A stretch of DNA of 64,000 bases. Source: Armatimonadota bacterium (GTDB taxonomy: Bacteria > Armatimonadota > Fimbriimonadia > Fimbriimonadales > Fimbriimonadaceae). The DNA lies in assembly GCA_027451905.1 (NCBI GenBank), contig DAIDHV010000002.1, positions 186,001 through 250,000 of the forward strand, written 5' to 3'. This document shows, piece by piece, positions 43,763 to 52,040 of this stretch (position 1 is its first letter; each line of letters begins with the position of its first letter). The position numbers and the translations under genes were made by a program. Below the pieces are notes generated by a model that was given only the letters and a program-made list of their open reading frames with translations, searched no databases and had not been told where the DNA came from.

Positions 43763-45601
43763 CTAGCGTTGTTTCCTCCAAGTAGAATCTACTTCGTACC
43801 CTTTGAGCTCAATCTTAGTATTTGGACTGCCTTCAAACTTGAGTTCGTGATTATCAGCCGGAGGCTGGAAATATCTGGTTACGGTCACTAATCCATGGTC
43901 AAGAAACACTTCTAGGGAAGAGCGATCAACCAACACCCGCACATCAACCGTGCCGTCTCTATTCTTCATCGGTGCCGTGGTATCCATCATTTTCACCTCG
44001 TCAACTGCAGGGTCAAATCGAATGTGGGTGCCTCTAACGTTCAGGTCCAGCGGTTCATTATTTGAAAAATGAAGTTGAAAAGAGATGTCATAAAGGTCTC
44101 CCTTCAGTTCTTTAAGCCTTTCGTTAGCCCCACTTACGGAGAGGTTGGTTCCAGCCACCGATTTGCGGTGAAGGGAATCAAGTTCTTTGACCGGCCAACG
44201 TGAAACCCTATATCCGTTTGCTGTTTCCGTAAGGGTCAGATCACACGGAATTGACATCTGCTGGTTGAATGGATTTCCTGGCATTGGCCCGGGGCCGTTC
44301 ATCCATCCGATCTGAACTCTTCTGCCATCAGGGGCATTGTTATAAGTTTGAGAGGCATAAAAGGTGTCCCCGAAGTCACCTTGAATCGAGCTTTGGCTGG
44401 GAGTGAAATGAGCACCGTCGAAGTTCCCTACAACGTAGTGGTAGTTTCCCGCATAAAACACCCATTTTGAGACTCCTTTTTGGTTGGAGACAGGCATTTC
44501 GAACAACTCCGGACATTCGGCTGTACCAGGAATAACAAAGCGGCTTTCTTCCTTCCAGTGGCGCAAATCCGGAGAAGAGTAAATGCCAAACTCGTTGCCA
44601 TCAAGATAAAGCACCAGAATCCATTTGTGTTGAGGCTGGTACCAAAAAATCCTTGGGTCTCGATCTTCACCAACAATATGGTGGAGCACGGGATTGCCTT
44701 TGAACTTTTGCCAAGTTTTGCCATCATCAAGGCTTGTGACCAAACACTGAGTAAAGGGGTTGCCAGCGGCAGTGTACATGGCAACAAGAACAGGTGTGCC
44801 TTCTTTTGAAACTCCGCAAGTGTCATGAAAATCTACCGCCGCGCTGCCGGACCAAACTTCCCCTCTGGAATCTGGCTTGATGGCAACGGGCAACTGCTTC
44901 CAATGCATCAAATCGGGGCTGACGGCATGGCCCCAGTTTTTGTAAGCAGATTGAATGCCCTTAGAGTTGTATTGAAAAAAGAGATTCCAAACTCCTTTGT
45001 AGAAAACCAGCCCGTTAGGATCATTAAGCCAGTTGCGCTTTGCTGAGAAGTGGAACTGAGGTCGATAGGTTTCTTGATACAGTTTTGGCATAAGGATCGG
45101 TTTTGCTTTGGGGGTGTCGCTTTCTTCGATTTGGTCGACATTGACGTGTCCCCAACCCCCGAGGGCGTGGTCGTAAATTTCAATTCTTGCGGTCTTTCCC
45201 TGCAGGTGAGAAACATTCCAAGTCTGCCAAGTCAGATCCTCCGGGTCAGAGTTAGTAATGGCTTTACCGGTTGCGTCCCGCACCGATTTGTTTCGGATCA
45301 ACAGCTTCATGCCCGCATTTCCGGGCTGAAATCCGCCGCCCATCAAGAAGTTTATGTACTTTCTGCGGATCACAAATGAGGGGGAAGTCAGGGTGCCTTC
45401 CGCGTCGTCTCCAGGAAGGTAAGTATCCACAATTCCATGCCCTTGGTAGCCAGTCACTGGTCTTTGGTTGGCAAAGCCTCCCTGGGCAGGACCCTTGCCA
45501 AATGCGGTTCCCGTTGTTTTCCAAGCCCCGTAAGTTGGCTGTTCAAAGTTGTTGAGGACTATGGTTGGACGGATGAGGAAGGTGAGCAGGGGCAAAATCA
45601 T
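43763..45601 (-). CDS. Exported GH32 beta-fructosidase (levanase/inulinase type)
   Basis: 612 residues. A short hydrophobic N-terminus (MILPLLTFLI) could export it. Residues about 15-165 form an extra beta-sandwich (NNFEQPTYGAW, GYQGHGIVDTYL, WQTWNVSHLQGKTARIEIYD) like the LamG-type domain attached to several GH32 enzymes. The GH32 propeller starts at about 180: nucleophile D194 in WLNDPNG, stabiliser D315 in RDPR, acid/base E362 in ECPE. The C-terminal beta-sandwich includes VDRSSLEVFLDHG. It cleaves beta-fructosyl linkages in sucrose, levan or inulin. Single gene, convergent with the kinase operon and divergent from the thioesterase. Confidence 0.92.
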   Translation of the reverse strand: MILPLLTFLIRPTIVLNNFEQPTYGAWKTTGTAFGKGPAQGGFANQRPVTGYQGHGIVDTYLPGDDAEGTLTSPSFVIRRKYINFLMGGGFQPGNAGMKLLIRNKSVRDATGKAITNSDPEDLTWQTWNVSHLQGKTARIEIYDHALGGWGHVNVDQIEESDTPKAKPILMPKLYQETYRPQFHFSAKRNWLNDPNGLVFYKGVWNLFFQYNSKGIQSAYKNWGHAVSPDLMHWKQLPVAIKPDSRGEVWSGSAAVDFHDTCGVSKEGTPVLVAMYTAAGNPFTQCLVTSLDDGKTWQKFKGNPVLHHIVGEDRDPRIFWYQPQHKWILVLYLDGNEFGIYSSPDLRHWKEESRFVIPGTAECPELFEMPVSNQKGVSKWVFYAGNYHYVVGNFDGAHFTPSQSSIQGDFGDTFYASQTYNNAPDGRRVQIGWMNGPGPMPGNPFNQQMSIPCDLTLTETANGYRVSRWPVKELDSLHRKSVAGTNLSVSGANERLKELKGDLYDISFQLHFSNNEPLDLNVRGTHIRFDPAVDEVKMMDTTAPMKNRDGTVDVRVLVDRSSLEVFLDHGLVTVTRYFQPPADNHELKFEGSPNTKIELKGYEVDSTWRKQR

Positions 45602-45703
45602 GAGGCTGAAACTGCAGAAAGGCTACCTTGCAAAACGAATTTCCACATGACAACAGGGTCTGGAAACTCAAACCCATTCAATGAAGCCAAAATATGAAGA
45701 CAA

Positions 45704-46123
45704 ATGGCAACAAAAGAGATCATCCGAGTTCGATATGGAGAGACGGACCAAATGGGACATGCCTACTATGCCAATTATCTCTTTTGGTTTGAGCAAGCAA
45801 GAGGTGCTTGGTGCCGAGAGCGTGGATTCACCTACAAAAGCATGGAAGAAGAGGGCTTTTTCTTACCGGTTGTGGAAGTTCACATTCGGTACAAGGGAGA
45901 AATCCTTTACGATGACGAAATAGAAGTTAGGCTCTGGGTAACCGAGATCAAGAGGGCTAGCCTTAGGTTTCAGTATGAAGTGCGAAGGGTCGGGGAAGAT
46001 CGGATACTCACCGAGGGTTTTACTTGGCATGTTGTGATGGGTAAGCATCGCCGCGCGATCACAATCCCTGAGCGGCTAAGAGAGCTTTGTGAAACGGACC
46101 AACAGGGGACGGCAGAGCCGTGA
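45704..46123 (+). CDS. Acyl-CoA thioesterase (YbgC/FadM-like, hotdog fold)
   Basis: 139 residues, the usual length. RYGETDQMGHAYYANYLFWFEQAR matches the 4HBT thioesterase signature, with the catalytic Asp (D in ETDQMGH). EVHIRYKGEILYDDEIEVRLWV forms the central hotdog helix and strands. It hydrolyses short- or medium-chain acyl-CoA, hydroxybenzoyl-CoA or acyl-ACP. It is a single gene between GH32 and a small hypothetical gene. The nearby tyrosine-catabolism genes make an aromatic acyl-CoA substrate possible, but there is no direct evidence. Confidence 0.87.
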   Translation: MATKEIIRVRYGETDQMGHAYYANYLFWFEQARGAWCRERGFTYKSMEEEGFFLPVVEVHIRYKGEILYDDEIEVRLWVTEIKRASLRFQYEVRRVGEDRILTEGFTWHVVMGKHRRAITIPERLRELCETDQQGTAEP

Positions 46124-46215
46124 TTTCAGTTCTGGTTAAGCGTTAATCTATAGCTTTTTCAAAGAAAACTCGACAGAAACGCAACCTGCCTAGGAATGGG
46201 TACGTTCTACCTTTT

Positions 46216-46431
46216 ATGGCTGTATACGCACAAAGACTGGTGCTTCCTGCTATGAGAGCACAGATGGATGTTGAAGAAGTTCGAGAGGTGCTTTACAACG
46301 AACCTTGGTGTGAAGACGTGGAATGTGATCTTGAGAAGCACTGCGCCATCGTGTTTTACGTTGACCCTAAAGCCATTGATGATATTTATCGGGTCTTGGA
46401 TTCGGCTGGCTTTCCCGCTCATCGGGCCTGA
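46216..46431 (+). CDS. Small conserved-looking protein, ferredoxin-like/HMA-like fold
   Basis: 71 residues. The pattern of strand-helix-strand-strand-helix-strand (QRLVLPAM, MDVEEVREVLYN, CEDVECDLEKHCAIVFY, PKAIDDIYRVLDSAGF) resembles heavy-metal-associated (HMA) domains, but the metal-binding CxxC is missing. Three cysteines remain (WCEDVEC, HC), in an unusual place. It could be a small regulatory or metal-handling protein. The start is an ATG at 46216, 92 nt after the thioesterase stop. Function is unknown. Confidence 0.6.
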   Translation: MAVYAQRLVLPAMRAQMDVEEVREVLYNEPWCEDVECDLEKHCAIVFYVDPKAIDDIYRVLDSAGFPAHRA

Positions 46432-46647
46432 ACCTCGCTGCCCATCCAACTACTATTGGTTAAAGAGCCAGGCTCTTCTTCGGAGGAGGGCTGGTTGCTT
46501 TCCGCTACGGAAATCGAAAAGCTGGGTAGCGGCTGACTTGGCTACCAAACTCATCAAGGAATGCAAAAACAAACGCCTCCTTTTTGGGTTGCTTAGGTTC
46601 ACAACAGGGCAGCCCTTGCGCTGAACTGGGATTCGCTGAAATAGACT

Positions 46648-46709
46648 TCGGCTTAACCACACTGTTAAGCCGAGGGGGAAAATACGGCGAACCTGGTGCC
46701 AGGTTCGCC
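46648..46709. other. Two adjacent perfect inverted repeats in a 385-nt gene-free stretch
   Basis: TCGGCTTAAC/GTTAAGCCGA (46648-46657, 46664-46673; 6-nt loop CACACT) and GGCGAACCTGG/CCAGGTTCGCC (46686-46696, 46699-46709; 2-nt centre). Neither is followed by T-runs. The stretch 46432-46816 has no supported gene. The second palindrome could be a protein-binding site or a cruciform; the first may end the upstream transcript. Confidence 0.6.
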
Positions 46710-46816
46710 AATTAATAACTCAATTCAATGAGACAGCTGCCTTCTGGCTAGAGAATGACAACTGTGCCTGAATTGACTGGGGGCTCATCACCTAAGTTCC
46801 CACCGGCCGGGACTTT

Positions 46817-47158
46817 TCACCTATCCTCGCCACTGAGGAGATTTTCGATCACTTTGGCGGGATTGCGGGCTAGCTCACCGTTGGTCGCCACATAGTCAGC
46901 TCCTGAATCGGCTCCGGTTTGCAAAAGCGGTTTCTCCTTATGACCAGCGTGGGCGATCACCTTGACGTTTAATGCCTTAAGTTTGGCAATCTGAACCACG
47001 GGGTCATACCGAGTTGCTGAAAGGTTGACAATGGCAATGTCTACCTGGCTTTTCAGTTCACCATCGGAAGAGACCGTCACTTGATGCCCGAGGTGCATAA
47101 ACGCGTTTTTAAGGCGAGTTGCCCAAAGCAGATCATATTCCAAAAGGCAAATGGTCAT
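46817..47158 (-). CDS. Degenerate receiver-like domain protein
   Basis: 113 residues with the strand-helix rhythm of a response-regulator receiver: MTICLLEYDLLWATRLKNAFMHLGHQV, then VDIAIVNLSATRYDP, VKVIAHAG and GADYVATNG. The usual phosphoacceptor Asp after the third strand is Asn (IVNLS), and the conserved Lys after strand 5 is Thr (YVAT). One Asp of the acidic pocket remains (EYD). It therefore cannot be phosphorylated in the normal way, and may act as a protein-interaction domain. Receiver identity is by pattern and is not certain. It is read in the same direction as the downstream-lying CoA-transferase genes, but 96 nt separate them. Confidence 0.6.
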   Translation of the reverse strand: MTICLLEYDLLWATRLKNAFMHLGHQVTVSSDGELKSQVDIAIVNLSATRYDPVVQIAKLKALNVKVIAHAGHKEKPLLQTGADSGADYVATNGELARNPAKVIENLLSGEDR

Positions 47159-47254
47159 GGTTTCGTCTACGCTTTTTTCCTTTTCATCATTGTCTTGGGC
47201 CGGTGCATCTGGTGAAAGGCAACGTTTGACCTTCCCTGGATGGACTAGCTGAAG

Positions 47255-47890
47255 CTACAAAGCAACAGCAAATTCTGCTTCGGTTTTGGATTGAACTTCC
47301 TCTAATTCAACTCCCGATGCTAATTCAATAAGCTCCAGCCCCGCATTGGTGACCTTAAAAACGCACAGATCCGTAATAATCAGGTTGACGCACCGTCTGC
47401 CTGTGAGGGGCAGTTTGCACGACTTCAGCACCTTGGGTTCGCCTGATTTGCTGGTGTGTTCCATGACGGCAATAACTCTTTTGACCCCCGCAACAAGGTC
47501 CATAGCTCCGCCCATCCCCTTCACCATTTTGCCAGGGATCATCCAGTTGGCAATATCGCCTTGCTCGGAAACCTCCATCGCCCCAAGGATCGAAAGATCA
47601 ATGTGACCGCCTCGGATCATAGCAAAGGAATCAGCACTAGAAAAGTAGGAAGACCCAATTGACTGGGTTACGGTTTGCTTGCCAGCATTGATCAAATCGG
47701 GGTCTTCTTCACCCTCGAAGGGAAACGGGCCGATCCCCAAAAGACCATTTTCGGATTGAAGAACAACGTCCATTCCATCAGGAATGTAGTTTGCAACCAA
47801 GGTCGGAATGCCAATTCCGAGGTTGACGTAAAAGCCGTCTTTGAGCTCCTGAGCAGCCCTCTTTGCCAATTCGTCACGGGTCCAGGCCAT
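47255..47890 (-). CDS. scoB: 3-oxoacid CoA-transferase, subunit B
   Basis: 211 residues. With subunit A it moves CoA from succinyl-CoA (or another acyl-CoA) to acetoacetate. The catalytic glutamate E47 lies in LQSENGLLG, the standard active-site motif of the beta subunit. [13 protein letters not shown] at the N-terminus and [16 protein letters not shown] further on are typical. It lies 2 nt downstream of subunit A in one operon. Because fumarylacetoacetase in the same neighbourhood yields acetoacetate, this transferase is likely the next step, giving acetoacetyl-CoA. The donor (succinyl-CoA or acetyl-CoA) cannot be told from sequence. Confidence 0.92.
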   Translation of the reverse strand: MAWTRDELAKRAAQELKDGFYVNLGIGIPTLVANYIPDGMDVVLQSENGLLGIGPFPFEGEEDPDLINAGKQTVTQSIGSSYFSSADSFAMIRGGHIDLSILGAMEVSEQGDIANWMIPGKMVKGMGGAMDLVAGVKRVIAVMEHTSKSGEPKVLKSCKLPLTGRRCVNLIITDLCVFKVTNAGLELIELASGVELEEVQSKTEAEFAVAL

Positions 47891-47892
47891 GC

Positions 47893-48615
47893 TTATGCGC
47901 CCTCCTGCTGGTGAGATGGTTTTGGAAGAGTTGTCCGCCTTTCAATTCTTTTCTCGTAGTGGCTGCCCTGAATGATCCGTTGGACAAAGATTCCCGGAGT
48001 GTGGATCTCATCGGGATCAAGTTGGCCGGGCATAACGAGTTCTTCAACCTCGGCAACCGTGACTTTTCCGGCAGTTGCCATCATCGGGTTAAAGTTTCTT
48101 GCCGTTTTGCGATAGATCAGGTTGCCAAACCGGTCTCCTTTCCAGCCCTTGATGATGCTCAGGTCGGCAGTGAGGCCGGTTTCCATGACATACATTTCCC
48201 CGTGAAATTCCTTGGTCTCTTTTTTATCGGCAATGAGGGTGCCGTAGCCGGTTTTGGTGTAAAACGCGGGGATTCCGGCTCCGCCAGCTCGAATTCGTTC
48301 GGCAAGGGTTCCCTGAGGATTGAACTCTAACTCTAATTCGCCAGATAGAAATTGCCGCTCAAACTCGCTGTTTTCCCCAACGTAGCTGCTTACCATCTTT
48401 TTAATTTGTCGAGTCTGAAGCAGTATTCCAAGTCCAAAATCGTCAACTCCGCAGTTGTTGCTAATGACGGTTATATTTTTGACTCGACTCTCTCTAATCG
48501 CTAAGATGAGGTTCTCTGGGATGCCGCAGAGTCCAAAACCCCCTGCCATGATCGTCATGCCGTCGAACAGGAGACCTTCCAGAGCCTCCATTGCCCCTGC
48601 AAATTCTTTGTCCAT
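47893..48615 (-). CDS. scoA: 3-oxoacid CoA-transferase, subunit A
   Basis: 240 residues. Subunit A binds the CoA moiety: [19 protein letters not shown] is the glycine-rich CoA-binding signature, and [53 protein letters not shown] follow in the usual order. It forms a heterotetramer with subunit B, encoded 2 nt downstream. Divergent from the NamZ gene. Like its partner, it should convert acetoacetate to acetoacetyl-CoA for entry into central metabolism or polyhydroxybutyrate. Confidence 0.93.
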   Translation of the reverse strand: MDKEFAGAMEALEGLLFDGMTIMAGGFGLCGIPENLILAIRESRVKNITVISNNCGVDDFGLGILLQTRQIKKMVSSYVGENSEFERQFLSGELELEFNPQGTLAERIRAGGAGIPAFYTKTGYGTLIADKKETKEFHGEMYVMETGLTADLSIIKGWKGDRFGNLIYRKTARNFNPMMATAGKVTVAEVEELVMPGQLDPDEIHTPGIFVQRIIQGSHYEKRIERRTTLPKPSHQQEGA

Positions 48616-48769
48616 GCAGAGAAGTTTACTTGCCCGACCTTAAGGTGTTTGACCACCATCAGATGAACCCCTTGCTCATCGGTTAGTCCTGGATCCAAAG
48701 GTAGCCAAATGGCTGACCATTCCATCAAAAGATAAACTACAAACCGAAGAGGGAGATGGAGTCTAAAGC

Positions 48770-49969
48770 GTGGGGTGTTTGATAGGGCTAGATCGGCTTC
48801 GCGATAGCCAATTTGACTTGCTGAAGGGCAAGAATGTTGGACTTGTTTGCAACCAAGGAACAATTGGAGCAGACTGTGTTTACGCGTTTGACGCCTTTGT
48901 TGCCGCCCATTTGTATCAAATTTTTCATCTCGGAGCACTTTTTGGGCCCCAGCATGGGCTATTTGGCCACACCCAGGACAATATGATCGAGTGGGAGGGC
49001 GGATACCGTGAGCCAAGATCGGGGGCTCATATTTTTAGCCTGTATGGTGCCAATCGAAAGCCAACACCCCAAATGCTTGGGGGGCTCGATTGTTTAGTAG
49101 TCGACCTTCCAGACATCGGAGCCCGTTACTACACTTTTATCTGGACATTGTTCCTTTGCATGGAGGCGTGCGAGGCGGCTAATATTCCTTTGATCGTGTT
49201 GGATAGGCCCAATCCTCTTGGGGGAGAATTGGTTCAAGGTACGGTTTTGGATTCTGATTACTCCAGTTTTGTTGGGCTAAAGCCTTTACCCATGCGCCAT
49301 GGAAGAACCCTGGGTGAACTTGCCCAGCACTTCCACGCCTCTTGTTTTCCACGGCTTGATTGCACGGTAGTGGATGTTAGAGGATGGGAAAGAAGTCAAT
49401 CGCAAAAAGAATCCGGCGCGCCTTGGTCAATGCCATCTCCTAATATGCCGACGCCAGAAACCGCGTTGGTTTACCCGGGCATGTGCCTTTTGGAAGGTAC
49501 AAATCTAAGCGAAGGCCGCGGCACGACTCATCCCTTTGAGATTTTTGGAGCCCCGTTTTTGGATGGCTGGAGTCTGGCCGATCGGCTAAATAAGAGCGGG
49601 CTGACAGGGGTCACGTTTCGGCCCCTAGAGTTTCAACCAACTTTTCAGAAGGACAAGGGTGAGATTTGCAAAGGCTGTTTTATCCATGTTCAGGACCCCT
49701 TTCAATTTGATCCTTGCCTCACGGGGATGGAGATTCTTGCTGAGTGTTGGCGGCAAAGCGATGGGAAGATGGCATGGAATCCCCCTCCTTACGAATATGA
49801 ATACGAAAAACTGCCGATTGACATCCTAGCCGGTAACTCGTGGGTAAGACCCTGGGTAGAAGAGGGCGACGACCTCAAACTGGCAAGGGATCGAATGGCT
49901 CACGAAATTGAGGACTTTGAGTATCTTAGTTTTGCTGATTCTGACCCAACACTGGCAAGAATTCTGTAG
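48770..49969 (+). CDS. DUF1343 protein, exo-beta-N-acetylmuramidase NamZ-like
   Basis: 399 residues from a GTG at 48770, after GAGGGAG. The DUF1343 family includes NamZ of Bacillus, which releases N-acetylmuramic acid from the non-reducing ends of peptidoglycan fragments. Family hallmarks are GKNVGLVCNQGTIG, FGPQHGLFG, DLPDIGARYYTFIWTL, DRPNPLGG and YPGMCLLEGTNLSEGRGTTHPFE. No signal peptide is present, so this copy may work in the cytoplasm on recycled muropeptides. Single gene, divergent from the CoA-transferase operon and about 90 nt before the DarA gene. Confidence 0.87.
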   Translation: MGCLIGLDRLRDSQFDLLKGKNVGLVCNQGTIGADCVYAFDAFVAAHLYQIFHLGALFGPQHGLFGHTQDNMIEWEGGYREPRSGAHIFSLYGANRKPTPQMLGGLDCLVVDLPDIGARYYTFIWTLFLCMEACEAANIPLIVLDRPNPLGGELVQGTVLDSDYSSFVGLKPLPMRHGRTLGELAQHFHASCFPRLDCTVVDVRGWERSQSQKESGAPWSMPSPNMPTPETALVYPGMCLLEGTNLSEGRGTTHPFEIFGAPFLDGWSLADRLNKSGLTGVTFRPLEFQPTFQKDKGEICKGCFIHVQDPFQFDPCLTGMEILAECWRQSDGKMAWNPPPYEYEYEKLPIDILAGNSWVRPWVEEGDDLKLARDRMAHEIEDFEYLSFADSDPTLARIL

Positions 49970-50058
49970 CCAATGCCTCCAATGAAAGAATGGACCAGCC
50001 CTCTTGTCCCAAGTTGAAATCATGCTAGCAGTGCCTCATAACGCTATAATTGAATTTA

Positions 50059-50388
50059 GTGAAGTTGGCAATTGTGATTGTTCACAACCGCGACCGAGCT
50101 AAGATGACGGACCGACTCTTGCAAGAAGGTTTTAAGTTCACCGTTATTGGCTCGTCGGGTGGATTTTTGCGTGAGGGCAATACAACAGTTTTGATTGGAA
50201 TTGAGGAAGAGCGATTGTCTGATTTGGAAAATGCCGTCGCCCAAAATTGCAGTTCCAGGGAACAGTATGTTAATGTTGGCTCAATGGAAGCAGCTCCTCC
50301 CGGTGCCTTTGTCGCTAGCCCGATCAAGGTGCAGGTGGGCGGCGCGATTTTCTTTTTGTTAAATGTCGAAAAGTTTGATCGGTTTTAG
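50059..50388 (+). CDS. darA: Cyclic-di-AMP receptor DarA/YaaQ (PII-like)
   Basis: 109 residues. LAIVIVHNRDRAKMTDRLLQEGFKFTVIGSSGGFLREGNTTVLIGIEEERL matches the PII-like c-di-AMP receptor, including the GGFLREGNTT loop that contacts the nucleotide. Starting at GTG 50059 gives the MKL-like N-terminus seen in other members; a TTG at 50050 is also possible. Its stop is directly followed by the ATG of the polymerase delta' gene, so the two are coupled. The same neighbourhood (yaaQ next to holB) occurs in Bacillus. It implies c-di-AMP signalling in this organism. Confidence 0.9.
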   Translation: MKLAIVIVHNRDRAKMTDRLLQEGFKFTVIGSSGGFLREGNTTVLIGIEEERLSDLENAVAQNCSSREQYVNVGSMEAAPPGAFVASPIKVQVGGAIFFLLNVEKFDRF

Positions 50389-51339
50389 ATGAGCTTGCTT
50401 GAAGTTGAGGAAAGTCAAGCCGGTTTTGCTAGGCTTGTGGGGATGGAGCGCGCCATTGAGTTGTGCAAGAGGCTCCTTGGGCCAACATCTGGAGTCCAAA
50501 CTGTGCTGCTGTATGGGGTTGACGATGCGGCCAAGTTTGAGCTTGCCTTCGAGCTAGCTAAAGGATGGCTTTGCCGCGACCCTCAACCTAATGGTGGCTG
50601 TGGCAAGTGTGATGCTTGCGGAAGGACGGCTCGTAGCTCTCAACCAGATTTACTAACAATCTCACCTTCCGCACCAAGCAACCTCATTCGGATAACCGCA
50701 GTTGACGGTGATCCCGATACCGGCCAAGTCGGAATTAAGCAATTTATCCAAATGATGCCGATTGGATCAAGGTTCAAGGTCATTATTATTGACAAGGCAA
50801 ATCGGATGAACGCAGCCACTGCCAACGCCTTGCTGAAAACATTAGAGGAGCCACCGGAATATGTCAAGATCGTGATGACGGCACCGGCTCCAAGTTCGGT
50901 CCTTCCAACAATTGCGTCTCGATGCCTCTGCGTTGCATGTGCATTGCCGGACCAGGATCAATTATCGAGTTCCTTTGATGATCTGCAGATCACTTTTTCA
51001 TTGGGATCGCCGGAAAAGGCGAACTTAGTCCAGAAACATCGTGCTCTTTACGAGGGCATTTATAACTTAGCGATGAAGTTACCAACTGCAGGTCCAGCGG
51101 ACGTCCTTGAATTCACCACTCAGCTTCGGCAATTGGCAGAGAGTTGGACGTCGCCGGAAAGGCAGTCTCGACAAGCTCTTGCTGACTGCCTCGAAGCCCT
51201 CGCGGTTGCGGCTAAATCGACCTTCCCGGGCGCAATTCCCGCCATCGTGGAAGCCCATCGCCGCATCATCGGAAACGGCAGTGCATCTTTGGTGGTGACT
51301 GCCATGTTCGCCTCTATCTTAGCCCCTCGGGAAGGCTAA
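50389..51339 (+). CDS. holB: DNA polymerase III delta' subunit (clamp loader, HolB-like)
   Basis: 316 residues. Part of the clamp-loading complex that places the sliding clamp on DNA. The Walker A position reads YGVDDAAKFE with no GKT, as expected of the ATP-inactive delta' subunit. Four cysteines in CRDPQPNGGCGKCDACG form the zinc module. KVIIIDKANRMNAATANALLKTLEEPP is the normal delta'/gamma signature, here with DKAN for DEAH/DEAD, and ASRCLC replaces the SRC motif. The ATG begins directly after the DarA stop. Followed by a separate stress operon. Confidence 0.87.
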   Translation: MSLLEVEESQAGFARLVGMERAIELCKRLLGPTSGVQTVLLYGVDDAAKFELAFELAKGWLCRDPQPNGGCGKCDACGRTARSSQPDLLTISPSAPSNLIRITAVDGDPDTGQVGIKQFIQMMPIGSRFKVIIIDKANRMNAATANALLKTLEEPPEYVKIVMTAPAPSSVLPTIASRCLCVACALPDQDQLSSSFDDLQITFSLGSPEKANLVQKHRALYEGIYNLAMKLPTAGPADVLEFTTQLRQLAESWTSPERQSRQALADCLEALAVAAKSTFPGAIPAIVEAHRRIIGNGSASLVVTAMFASILAPREG

Positions 51340-51384
51340 AGGTTCAAAGTATTTTCTAGGAAACTGCCCAGGTTTGCCATCTAA

Positions 51385-51412
51385 GGAACCCGGCTGGAAC
51401 TTTAGCCGTATT
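51385..51412 (+). promoter_or_regulatory. Candidate sigmaE-type (ECF) promoter of the stress operon
   Basis: GGAACC (51385-51390), a 16-nt spacer, and CGTATT (51407-51412), about 20 nt before the start codon of the sigma gene. GGAAC-N16-CGT is the standard ECF group layout, so the operon's own sigma factor may drive it. An AAGGAG follows at 51417-51422. Confidence 0.6.
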
Positions 51413-51434
51413 ACTGAAGGAGTTTGATATTTGT

Positions 51435-52040
51435 ATGGCGTTTACTCTGACCCGAATCTTTGACAGAGCCCAAACTGACCAAGGCAGTTTTGAAGAATTT
51501 GAAAAACTGATGCGCCAAACTCAAAAGCAAGCATTTTCGCTTGCTTATCGCCTAACCGGTAACGTTTCCGAGGCGGAAGATTTAGTTCAAGACGCATACA
51601 TTAGAGCTTTTCGATTTTTTTATCGTTATGACCGGTCTATGCCATTTTCTTCTTGGCTTTTTCGAATTGTTACCAACGCCCACATTGATGCGGTTCGAAG
51701 GAAGTGCAAATTAAGAACGTCTAGCCTTGACCAAGGAGGGGATGATGGAAGCAAAACAATTGAAGTGATGGACTCCTCTGCCTTGCCCGACGCCCTCATT
51801 GCTGAGCGTGACGTCAACGAGGATCTTCAGAAGGGGCTCGATTCAATGAATCAGGAGTTTAAGATGGCGGTGATTTTAGCCGATGTTGAAGGTATGGCAT
51901 ACGAGGAAATTGCGGAAGTCATGAACACTTCGATCGGCACGGTGAGATCGCGAATTCACCGTGGCAGGAAGCACCTCAAGGCCCACTTGCTTAGCACGGC
52001 ACCCGCTTTGTACGAGAGGTATTGCGATGAACTGCTTTAA
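51435..52040 (+). CDS. rpoE: ECF RNA polymerase sigma factor (sigmaE/RpoE type)
   Basis: 201 residues. Region 2: KQAFSLAYRLTGNVSEAEDLVQDAYIRAFRFFYRYD and PFSSWLFRIVTNAHIDAVRRK. Region 4: LDSMNQEFKMAVILADVEGMAYEEIAEVMNTSIGTVRSRIHRGRKHL. It heads a four-gene operon with a membrane anti-sigma factor, an RseB-like lipoprotein and an HtrA protease. The anti-sigma ATG overlaps its stop by 14 nt, so translation is coupled, which keeps the two proteins balanced. The ECF-type promoter upstream points to positive autoregulation by envelope stress. Confidence 0.92.
   Translation: MAFTLTRIFDRAQTDQGSFEEFEKLMRQTQKQAFSLAYRLTGNVSEAEDLVQDAYIRAFRFFYRYDRSMPFSSWLFRIVTNAHIDAVRRKCKLRTSSLDQGGDDGSKTIEVMDSSALPDALIAERDVNEDLQKGLDSMNQEFKMAVILADVEGMAYEEIAEVMNTSIGTVRSRIHRGRKHLKAHLLSTAPALYERYCDELL

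Noticed and set aside
46648-46673. Possible ANTAR target hairpin
   Set aside because: The hexaloop CACACT lacks the A at position 1 and the G at position 4, and the second stem has no hexaloop.
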